A DNA stretch of 6,308 bases from CAZGXQ01 sp964530195. Lineage in GTDB: Bacteria > Patescibacteriota > Minisyncoccia > Minisyncoccales > GBS-2. The position numbers and the translations under genes were made by a program. Where the stretch lies: the NCBI GenBank assembly GCA_964530195.1, contig CAZGXQ010000031.1, forward strand, positions 1-6,308, read 5' to 3'. The notes below the pieces were generated by a model. The model was not told the DNA's origin. It searched no databases and worked only from the letters and a program-made list of their open reading frames with translations. Below, piece by piece: positions 1 through 5,085 of the stretch (within the stretch, counting starts at the first letter, position 1; every line of letters starts with the position of its first letter).

Positions 1-1
1 A

Positions 2-61
2 ATAACATCGGAAAAAATTAAAAATGACATTCTAAATATAATGAATTCTGTGCCTTACTGA
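2..61 (+). CDS. Possible C-terminal end of an upstream gene (partial)
   Basis: The second forward frame is open from the left edge to a TGA at 59-61. It would encode 19 residues ending in NIMNSVPY. The composition (charged, then amphipathic) is protein-like, but 19 open codons in AT-rich DNA prove little. No family can be recognised. If real, the gene lies on the same strand as the following operon and ends about 190 nt before it. Confidence 0.3.
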   Translation: MTSEKIKNDILNIMNSVPY

Positions 62-119
62 ATTTGCAATATCCGAGCTTTGATCAGGTTGGAATAAAAA
101 ATTCAACCAAAAACAATAT

Positions 120-134
120 AGGGGTCGGACCTCT
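120..134. repeat. REP-like GC-rich palindrome
   Basis: The sequence AGGGGTCGGACCTCT forms a short stem (AGGGGT with ACCTCT, one G-T pair, CGG loop). It stands out as a GC island inside AT-rich intergenic DNA. From memory, similar GGGGTC-(N)-GACC palindromes occur as dispersed REP elements tied to RAYT-type (Y1) transposases in various bacteria. Only one copy is in this window, so assignment as a repeat is inference. Confidence 0.35.
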
Positions 135-191
135 GAGCAGATAATAAATAGTTAAAGATTAGAATTTTAGCCAGTTTAAGAATCAAAAAAT

Positions 192-240
192 TTTTAACAA
201 ACACAAAAATTTTTTGAAAAAATAAGCCGATTTGTTAAAA
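192..240. promoter_or_regulatory. 10-bp inverted repeat flanking and overlapping the promoter
   Basis: TTTTAACAAA at 192-201 is perfectly repeated in inverted orientation as TTTGTTAAAA at 231-240, with a 29-nt spacer. The right arm covers most of the proposed -10 element and the left arm lies just upstream of the -35. The pair could be an operator bound by a dimeric or DNA-looping regulator, or a hairpin arm. The sequence is AT-rich, so chance is possible. Confidence 0.35.
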
Positions 241-241
241 T
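214..241 (+). promoter_or_regulatory. Predicted promoter of the nitroreductase-hydrogenase operon
   Basis: A -35-like TTGAAA (214-219) is followed by a 16-nt spacer and a -10-like TAAAAT (236-241) with an extended -10 TG at 233-234. The same TTTGNTAAAAT element occurs before cutA at 5051-5061. Transcription would be expected to begin about 7 nt downstream, at 248-249, which is the ATG itself. The mRNA may therefore be leaderless. No Shine-Dalgarno is present in the A-rich stretch before the ATG. Confidence 0.5.
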
Positions 242-248
242 AAAAAAA

Positions 249-968
249 ATGAAAAAAACTGAAATTTTGGTTCTGATTCTCGCGCTTTTTCCTCTTTTTG
301 CTTATTTTGTTTTTAAAGGTGCAACATCTAAAAATTTTACTATGAAAACAAGAAAGGAAAATTTAAAAGAAGGAACAATTTTGCTTGAAAAACCTAGATT
401 AAAAGGACCAATTTCTTTGGAAGAAGCGATTTTAAAAAGAAGATCTCAAAGATCTTACAAAAAAGAGCCACTTAGTTTTTTTGAAATATCACAGATTTTG
501 TGGTCAGCTCAAGGAATTACTTCACCAGAAGGGTTGAGAACCGTTCCTTCTGCAGGAGCCTTGTATCCTTTGGAAATTTTTTTGGTAGTAGGAAGAGTTG
601 AAAATTTAGATCCTGGGGTTTATCAATATGATCCTAAAAGTCACTCAATTTCTAAAATTAAAGATGGAGACCTGAGGTCAGAGTTATCAATAGCTGCTTT
701 GGGGCAAAGTTGGGTAAAGGAAGCTCCAGCTGTTTTAGTAATTGGTGGAGTTTTTGAAAGAACGACAAGAAAGTACGGAGAAAGAGGGATTAGATATGTA
801 TTTATGGAAGCAGGACATGCAAGTCAAAATGTTTATTTGCAAGCTACAGCCTTAAATTTAGGAACTGTAACTGTGGGAGCTTTTGACGATGAAAGAGTAA
901 AAGAAATTTTGAATTTGCCAAAAGAGGTATCACCTTTTTATTTGATGCCAATTGGAAAATTAGAATAA
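249..968 (+). CDS. Membrane-anchored SagB-type nitroreductase-family FMN oxidoreductase
   Basis: This 239-residue protein has a hydrophobic N-terminal segment (about residues 5-22) with no lipobox, then a linker, then a nitroreductase domain from about residue 54. Family hallmarks are RRSQRSY (64-70, expected FMN-phosphate contact), PSAGALYPLE (100-109), GVYQYD (123-128) and the MEAGHASQNVYLQA helix (186-199), followed by ALNLGTVTVGAF. SagB-type members use FMN; in azole-modified peptide clusters they oxidise thiazolines and oxazolines. No cyclodehydratase or precursor peptide is nearby, so this is probably a stand-alone oxidoreductase with unknown substrate. Topology is ambiguous because lysines flank both sides of the membrane segment. 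It is first in a tight operon, 16 nt before the transporter. The ATG lies 7 nt after a predicted -10, which suggests leaderless translation. Family assignment is firm; function is not. Confidence 0.85.
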   Translation: MKKTEILVLILALFPLFAYFVFKGATSKNFTMKTRKENLKEGTILLEKPRLKGPISLEEAILKRRSQRSYKKEPLSFFEISQILWSAQGITSPEGLRTVPSAGALYPLEIFLVVGRVENLDPGVYQYDPKSHSISKIKDGDLRSELSIAALGQSWVKEAPAVLVIGGVFERTTRKYGERGIRYVFMEAGHASQNVYLQATALNLGTVTVGAFDDERVKEILNLPKEVSPFYLMPIGKLE

Positions 969-984
969 TTTTTTAGTTATTTTC

Positions 985-1890
985 ATGAATAAAGGATATT
1001 TTTTAGTTTTTTTAACTGCTTTAATTTCAGGCTTTTCAATTTACATAAATAAGTTTGGAGTTGGAATTTTTAAAAATCCAGAAATTTATACCTTTTTAAG
1101 AGTTCTTTTGGTTGCCTTTATTTTAGGCTTGATCTTGGTAGTTTTTGATTTTAAAAAGGTTAAAAATTTGAGAAAGAGAAATTGGTTGTTATTAGTGTTA
1201 ATTGGTTTAGTTGGGGGCTCTGTGCCATTTTTACTATTTTTTAAAGGACTAAAGATAACTTCCTCAGCTGAAGGATCTTTTATTCACAAAACAATGTTTT
1301 TGTGGATAGCAATTTTAGCTAGTGTATTTTTAAAAGAAAAAATTGATCGAAAATTTCTTTTTGGAGCTTTAATTTTGCTGTTTGCCAATTCACTTTTGTT
1401 AAAAAAATTCCATTTTTTACCAGATAGGGGAGATCTTTTAATTTTGATTGCTACTATCTTTTGGGCAATAGAAAATACTCTTTCAAAATATTTGCTTTCC
1501 ACCTCAAATTTAGATGGAAAAACAGTTGCTTTTGGAAGAATGTTTTTTGGTGCCATTTTTATTTGGATTTATTTAATTTTTACAGGTCAGATATCTGAGA
1601 TTTTTGTTTTGAATTTAAAGCAAATAAACTGGGTTTTAATAACTGGAATAATTTTGCTCTTTTATGTTCTAACTTGGTATTCTGGATTAAAATTTATTCC
1701 TGTATCAAAAGCTAGCGCAATTTTGCTTTTGGGTTCTCCTATTACTACAATTTTGAACTTAATTTCTGGAATAAAAATTCCTCAAAGAGAAATAATTTCT
1801 GGAGTTTTAATTTTTGTTGGGATTGTTACAATTTTTGGAATCAAAAAAATTTTAGAAAACCTCAAATCTTTAATTTATGCAAGGGTTTAA
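985..1890 (+). CDS. EamA/DMT-superfamily transporter, ten membrane helices
   Basis: This 301-residue integral membrane protein has about ten hydrophobic segments, near residues 5-23, 33-54, 67-86, 103-116, 124-139, 149-165, 181-199, 214-233, 243-261 and 268-286. This is the usual length and the two-times-five layout of drug/metabolite transporters. EamA features include the half-ending stretch LKITSSAEGSFIHK (89-102) with a following LKEK (116-119), and the second-repeat opening GDLLILIATIFWAIENTLSK (149-168). The second half contains YSGLKFIPVSKASAILLLGS (232-251). Members export or import small metabolites, and the substrate cannot be read from sequence. The start codon has no Shine-Dalgarno. 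The 3' end overlaps the next gene by 14 nt, which suggests translational coupling with it. Confidence 0.88.
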   Translation: MNKGYFLVFLTALISGFSIYINKFGVGIFKNPEIYTFLRVLLVAFILGLILVVFDFKKVKNLRKRNWLLLVLIGLVGGSVPFLLFFKGLKITSSAEGSFIHKTMFLWIAILASVFLKEKIDRKFLFGALILLFANSLLLKKFHFLPDRGDLLILIATIFWAIENTLSKYLLSTSNLDGKTVAFGRMFFGAIFIWIYLIFTGQISEIFVLNLKQINWVLITGIILLFYVLTWYSGLKFIPVSKASAILLLGSPITTILNLISGIKIPQREIISGVLIFVGIVTIFGIKKILENLKSLIYARV

Positions 1891-2584
1891 AATCGCAGCT
1901 CTCTACAGCTTCCCTCCAGGAAGATTTGGGCTTTGCGGAATGGGAGAAGAGACATCTCATGAAATTTTGGATTTTTTAAAAGGCAAAAGAGTGCCCAATA
2001 TAAAAGAAATTTTAGAAACTTTTGAGGGATCTCTTTTTTATTACAAATTGATTGCCAAAGAAAATAAAATTTCTGATTACTTTAATGAAAAAGTAGTCAG
2101 GGCTTATTGGATTGGAAATGAACTTTTAGAAACAGTGAGAATTTCAAAATTAAGAGAAATGATTGCAAAAGAATTTAAAAGACCAAATTTGGCAAAGAAA
2201 TTACCAAAAAACTCAAGAGCTCATCATTCTTTTCATGTTTTAGTTTCAGGACCAATAAAAAAAGATTTAATAATGACAGAGGGAATGAGAGATCTTTGTA
2301 AAATTTCCTGGGGAAAAATTTTAAAAATTGAAGATTGTAAATTGGAAATTGCAAATTTGATAGTTGAATATCAACCACTTTTGAAAGAGAAAAAATGGTT
2401 TTTGGGAAGACCAATAAAGAGAAAAATTTTTTGGTTCAAAAAAACTTTACCGAAAGTTAAAGTTGGCGATTTTGTTTCTTTTCATTGGGACTTGGCAATG
2501 GAGAAAATTTCAAAAAAAGATTTGGAAAATTTGAAAAAATACACTAATTTATCCATTAGCATTGCAAATTATTTAAAAACATGA
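1877..2584 (+). CDS. DUF6390-like hydrogenase-associated protein of unknown function
   Basis: This is a 235-residue protein without signal peptide or membrane segment. It resembles, from memory, the DUF6390 family, which has been seen near [NiFe] hydrogenase genes and has no established function. Family-like blocks are FPPGRFGLCG (12-21), VVRAYWIGNELLE (73-85), AHHSFHVL (115-122), CKISWGKI (141-148) and VGDFVSFHWD (196-205). The His cluster H116/H117/H120, H203, C20 and C141 could bind a metal or take part in redox chemistry; that is inference. It sits directly before the small subunit, where group 3b clusters often have diaphorase or Fe-S genes. It ends in TGA, the only TGA stop among the six complete genes. 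The next ATG is in the same frame, five codons later counting the TGA. Likely roles are assembly factor or accessory subunit. The start is placed inside the 3' end of the transporter gene, and no competing start exists before the conserved block. Confidence 0.7.
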   Translation: MQGFKIAALYSFPPGRFGLCGMGEETSHEILDFLKGKRVPNIKEILETFEGSLFYYKLIAKENKISDYFNEKVVRAYWIGNELLETVRISKLREMIAKEFKRPNLAKKLPKNSRAHHSFHVLVSGPIKKDLIMTEGMRDLCKISWGKILKIEDCKLEIANLIVEYQPLLKEKKWFLGRPIKRKIFWFKKTLPKVKVGDFVSFHWDLAMEKISKKDLENLKKYTNLSISIANYLKT

Positions 2585-2596
2585 AAAAATAAACTA

Positions 2597-3358
2597 ATGA
2601 GAAAACCAAAAGTGGCATTTTTTTCTTTAACTTCTTGTGAGGGATGTCAATTCGTTTTATTGGATTTGGGAGAAAAATTTTTTAATTTTTTAAAAAATGT
2701 AGATTTGATTGATTTTTCTTTGATTGAAGAAATGCCATTTCCAAAGGGAAAAGTAGAAATTGATGTTTCCTTTGTTGAGGGGTTACCAATAAAAAAAGAA
2801 GAGATAAAGTTGTTAAAAAAAATCAGAAAAGAATCAAAAATCTTGGTGGCTATGGGAAATTGTGCTTCTTTGGGCGGAATTCCAGAAATGAAAAATTATC
2901 AAGGAAAAGAAAGAACAATAAGGTATATTTACAAAAAATTAAATGTTGAAAATCCAGAAATTAAAGAAATTGATAAATTTGTTAAAGTTGATTTTTATAT
3001 CCCAGGTTGCCCAATTAACGGAGAAGAATTTTTAAAATATGCAAAGACATTAATTAAAGGAGAAATTCCAGAAATTCTACAAAAACCAGTTTGCACAGAA
3101 TGCCCCCATCAAGGAAAAGAAAGTTGCTTTTTAAGAAAAAGAGAACCATGTTTGGGTCCAATTTCTCTAGCAGGATGCCAAGCAATTTGTACTCGAAACG
3201 ATCAGCTTTGCTATGGATGCAGGGGAATCTTAAAAGGAATTAACCCAAAAGGCTTTTTAGAAATGCTGAAAAAGTTTAAGAAACCAGAAGAAATTGAGGA
3301 CAACTTAGAAATTTTTGGAATAAAAGATGATATTGAAGAAAGGTTAAAAGAAAAATAA
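2597..3358 (+). CDS. [NiFe] hydrogenase small (electron-transfer) subunit, group 3 type
   Basis: This 253-residue soluble protein carries no Tat signal, as expected for a cytoplasmic hydrogenase. The N-terminal domain ligates the proximal [4Fe-4S] cluster through TSCEGC (C14, C17), GNCA (C89) and PGCP (C138). The C-terminal part has eight more cysteines: CTEC (C166, C169), C177, C185 in EPCLGP, C194 and C198 in AGCQAIC, and C205 and C208 in CYGCRG. These twelve cysteines fit three [4Fe-4S] clusters. The CTEC/PCLGP/CxGCRG pattern matches my recollection of the delta subunit of Pyrococcus sulfhydrogenase (group 3b) and relatives. It passes electrons between the Ni-Fe site in the large subunit and a partner that is not encoded in this window. 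The gene lies 15 nt before the large subunit and has no Shine-Dalgarno. Confidence 0.93.
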   Translation: MRKPKVAFFSLTSCEGCQFVLLDLGEKFFNFLKNVDLIDFSLIEEMPFPKGKVEIDVSFVEGLPIKKEEIKLLKKIRKESKILVAMGNCASLGGIPEMKNYQGKERTIRYIYKKLNVENPEIKEIDKFVKVDFYIPGCPINGEEFLKYAKTLIKGEIPEILQKPVCTECPHQGKESCFLRKREPCLGPISLAGCQAICTRNDQLCYGCRGILKGINPKGFLEMLKKFKKPEEIEDNLEIFGIKDDIEERLKEK

Positions 3359-3373
3359 TTTTTTTAATTTTTT

Positions 3374-4687
3374 ATGCATTGGGAAGTAAAAGATCACACT
3401 GAAAAATCAAAAAAAATTACCATTCCCCACATTCACAAAATTGAAGGGGAAGCTGGGTTTTGGGCAAAGGTAACAAAAACTGGAAAAATTGAAGAATTAA
3501 AGCTTCAAACTCTTTTGGGGTTGAGACAAATTGAAGGAATCTTGATTGGCAGGCGATATTTTGAAGTTCCGATTGTTGTTTCAAGAATTTGTGGAATTTG
3601 TCCTGTACCCCATATTTTGGCAGCTTGTAGTGCAATAGAGAATGCCTTAAAAGTTAAAGTTTCAGAACAAACTATTTTACTAAGAAAATTACTTTTGGCA
3701 GCAAACATTATTCATTCACACACTTTGCATTTATTTTTCCTTTCTTTGCCAGATTTTTTCAACATTGAAAACGATTTAGATCTTTTAAAAAAATTCAAAA
3801 AAGAATCAAGGGCAGCATTAAGAGTGAGGGATTTGGCTTTGGAGATAACAAAAATTGTTGGTGGAAGAGCGGTTCATCCTATAACTCCAATTGTTGGTGG
3901 ATTTACAAAATTGCCAGAAAAAGAAAAATTAAAAAAGATTTTAGAGAAAATTCCTCAGGCAATTGAGAATGCCAATTTATTAATTGAAACTTTCAAAAAA
4001 ATTGAATATCCAGAATTTGAGAGAGAAACTCTTTTTGCTTCAGTTTATAGTGGTAAAGATTATCCATTTTATTTTGAAAGATTTGTTAAGATTGGGGAAC
4101 ACAAATTTACTTTTTCAAATTTTTACTCAGTAGAAATTGAAGAAGATTTAAAATCACCACCAGTAAAAAGAGTAAAATTTAGGGGCAAAGCTTACATGTT
4201 AGGAGCAATCGCAAGAATAAAAAATAACGGAGAATTCTTAAAAAAAGAAGCAAAAGAAAAACTCAACGAGTTCTTAAAAGAAAAGAAAATTTCAGAAAAA
4301 GAGTATTTCAAAAATATTTTCCACAATCTTTTTTCTCAAGCAGTTGAGGTTTTGCACTTTTTAAAAGTTTGCCAAGAGTTATTGAAAGAAATTTTAAAAA
4401 CGCCACTCAAAGAAGAAAAGTTAGAAATTAAATTTTATTCATCAAGTGGATTGAGCGCTTTAGAAGCTCCAAGAGGAACTCTTTTTCACTATTACGAAAT
4501 TGATAATGGTGGAAGAATTTCAAATTGCAACATTATCACTCCTACTGCTCAATTTTTACATAACATTGAAGAAGATCTTAAGGTTTTGTTGCCAAAAATT
4601 ATACAACTAAAAAAGAAAGAACAAATTAGAAAAATCAGATCTTTAATTAGAGTTTATGATCCCTGCATTTCTTGTGCCACTCACTAA
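3374..4687 (+). CDS. [NiFe] hydrogenase large (catalytic) subunit, group 3 type
   Basis: This 437-residue subunit houses the Ni-Fe(CN)2CO site that interconverts H2 with protons and electrons. The four Ni ligands are intact: C73 and C76 in RICGICPVPH (71-80), and C431 and C434 in the C-terminal DPCISCATH (429-437). Other family landmarks are HKIEGE (21-26), GGRAVHP (163-169 region) and EAPRG (364-368), so it looks active rather than a complex I-like remnant. The L1 motif RICGIC differs from the RICSFC that I recall for Pyrococcus sulfhydrogenase, so subgroup 3b is not certain. The reading frame stops directly after H437. Most large subunits carry a short C-terminal peptide that is removed by a specific protease after nickel insertion; here nothing remains to be cut. 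No maturation genes follow. The gene is last in the operon, before a 398-bp intergenic region. Confidence 0.94.
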   Translation: MHWEVKDHTEKSKKITIPHIHKIEGEAGFWAKVTKTGKIEELKLQTLLGLRQIEGILIGRRYFEVPIVVSRICGICPVPHILAACSAIENALKVKVSEQTILLRKLLLAANIIHSHTLHLFFLSLPDFFNIENDLDLLKKFKKESRAALRVRDLALEITKIVGGRAVHPITPIVGGFTKLPEKEKLKKILEKIPQAIENANLLIETFKKIEYPEFERETLFASVYSGKDYPFYFERFVKIGEHKFTFSNFYSVEIEEDLKSPPVKRVKFRGKAYMLGAIARIKNNGEFLKKEAKEKLNEFLKEKKISEKEYFKNIFHNLFSQAVEVLHFLKVCQELLKEILKTPLKEEKLEIKFYSSSGLSALEAPRGTLFHYYEIDNGGRISNCNIITPTAQFLHNIEEDLKVLLPKIIQLKKKEQIRKIRSLIRVYDPCISCATH

Positions 4688-4806
4688 ATTCCAAATAGCT
4701 TTTTAATTCTCCTTTCTTTCAAATCTAACGCATATTTTAGCCATGGCAAATTAATGTGTAGGATTTTAATTCGCGAGATTTTTTTGTTTTGGGTTGACTT
4801 TCTCTT
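4684..4806 (-). pseudogene. Possible decayed C-terminal gene remnant on the minus strand
   Basis: The minus strand is open from 4806 down to a TAG at 4686-4684, which overlaps the hydrogenase stop codon. The last 21 residues include LPWLKYALDLKERRIKKLFG, which looks more like a real protein C-terminus than its surroundings. There is no ATG in the 40 open codons, and an upstream in-frame stop lies at 4809-4807. If real it is the tail of a convergent gene that has otherwise been lost. Chance is a serious alternative. Confidence 0.2.
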
Positions 4807-4864
4807 TTACTCTCTATCTTTAACAGAGTTTATTTTGATATTTCAAATTTTTCCTTACTCAAGC

Positions 4865-4890
4865 ATTCCACTTTTCCGAAAAAGTGGAAT
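4865..4890. repeat. Perfect 11-bp hairpin
   Basis: ATTCCACTTTT (4865-4875) and AAAAGTGGAAT (4880-4890) are perfect inverted repeats around a CCGA loop. The stem is stable for such AT-rich DNA. The next bases are ATGGTTTAGC, so there is no terminator T-tract on the + strand; the arms themselves contain A- and T-runs. It may still act as a weak bidirectional terminator or mRNA 3' end stabiliser for the hydrogenase transcript, or be a copy of a dispersed palindrome. Confidence 0.6.
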
Positions 4891-4926
4891 ATGGTTTAGC
4901 AAAAACTCAGAAGACGATATTTGTCA

Positions 4927-4944
4927 ATTCGTGTAAATACGAAT
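4927..4944. repeat. Short 6-bp hairpin motif
   Basis: ATTCGT (4927-4932) and ACGAAT (4939-4944) are inverted repeats around the loop GTAAAT. The motif is reminiscent of intergenic ATTCGTGTAAAT-type words that I recall from several bacterial genomes, but only one copy is here and no function is known. Confidence 0.35.
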
Positions 4945-4989
4945 GATCTTATGAATACCCCCTTATAGAAAGTTTTTTCAATTCAAGAA

Positions 4990-5021
4990 TTTCACTATTT
5001 CACAATTGTGAAATTGTGAAA
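4990..5021. promoter_or_regulatory. 32-bp composite palindrome made of four TTTCAC/GTGAAA units
   Basis: Two TTTCAC words (4990-4995 and 4998-5003) face two GTGAAA words (5008-5013 and 5016-5021). The whole 32 bp is an inverted repeat with 15 of 16 positions matching; the mismatch is at 4996/5015. The inner 18 bp (4997-5014) is perfect. It ends 11 nt before the predicted cutA -35, which is a natural place for a dimeric or tetrameric regulator. Alternatively it could form a hairpin at the end of the upstream transcript. Confidence 0.55.
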
Positions 5022-5032
5022 AACTGAAATCT

Positions 5033-5061
5033 TTGATAATCTTTGGCTTGTTTGATAAAAT
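5033..5061 (+). promoter_or_regulatory. Predicted promoter of the cutA-ATPase operon
   Basis: TTGATA (5033-5038, 5 of 6 to the sigma-70 consensus), a 17-nt spacer and TAAAAT (5056-5061, 5 of 6) with an extended -10 TG at 5053-5054 make a strong vegetative promoter. The expected start near 5068 leaves a leader of about 17 nt before the cutA ATG. The -10 region shares TTTGNTAAAAT with the promoter at 231-241. Confidence 0.6.
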
Positions 5062-5085
5062 TAAGAAAGTCAATTTGAGAAAAAA

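Larger units (their letters stand above)
62..248. other. Intergenic leader upstream of the nitroreductase gene
   Basis: No gene is visible in this stretch. From left to right it holds an imperfect hairpin at 87-108 (GGTTGGAAT, a five-A loop, ATTCAACC, with one bulged G), a GC-rich REP-like palindrome at 120-134, and a very AT-rich tract from about 180 onward. That tract contains the promoter and a 10-bp inverted repeat. The hairpin at 87-108 is followed by A rather than T, so it is not a standard terminator for the upstream gene. Confidence 0.6.
4688..5085. other. Structure-rich intergenic region between hydrogenase and cutA operons
   Basis: No gene is supported in these 398 bases. The left third holds a possible minus-strand gene remnant. 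The middle has two hairpins (4865-4890 and 4927-4944). The right part has a 32-bp composite palindrome (4990-5021) and the cutA promoter (5033-5061). Neither the 4865-4890 hairpin nor the 32-bp palindrome is followed by a clear T-run on the + strand, so the terminator of the hydrogenase operon is not obvious. The region could hold a decayed mobile element, a structured RNA or regulatory sites. Confidence 0.6.

Noticed and set aside
87..108. Rho-independent terminator for the upstream gene
   Set aside because: The stem has a bulge and is followed by A-rich rather than T-rich sequence on the + strand.
249..968. Azole-modified peptide (TOMM) biosynthesis cluster suggested by the SagB-like gene
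   Set aside because: No YcaO/SagD, SagC or short precursor peptide gene is visible on either strand nearby.
1284..1556. 90-codon minus-strand frame
   Set aside because: It lies wholly inside the transporter gene, which has clear DMT features on the + strand, and its own translation has no recognisable motif.
2175..2414. 79-codon minus-strand frame
   Set aside because: It is antisense to the DUF6390-like gene, with repetitive NLQFPIYNLQF-type composition arising from A/T-rich + strand codons.
2582..2584. Alternative genetic code with TGA as Gly (Gracilibacteria-like)
   Set aside because: No in-frame TGA occurs inside any recognised gene here, and glycine uses GGN. One terminal TGA is weak evidence for recoding.
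3417..3708. Two minus-strand frames (72 and 67 codons)
   Set aside because: Both are antisense to the L1 motif region of the hydrogenase large subunit, where the + strand is unambiguous.
4754..4936. 60-codon + strand frame downstream of the hydrogenase, rich in Phe, Leu and Ile
   Set aside because: Its composition is low-complexity, it reads through the perfect hairpin at 4865-4890, it has no Shine-Dalgarno or family motif, and it is merely in frame with the hydrogenase after its stop.
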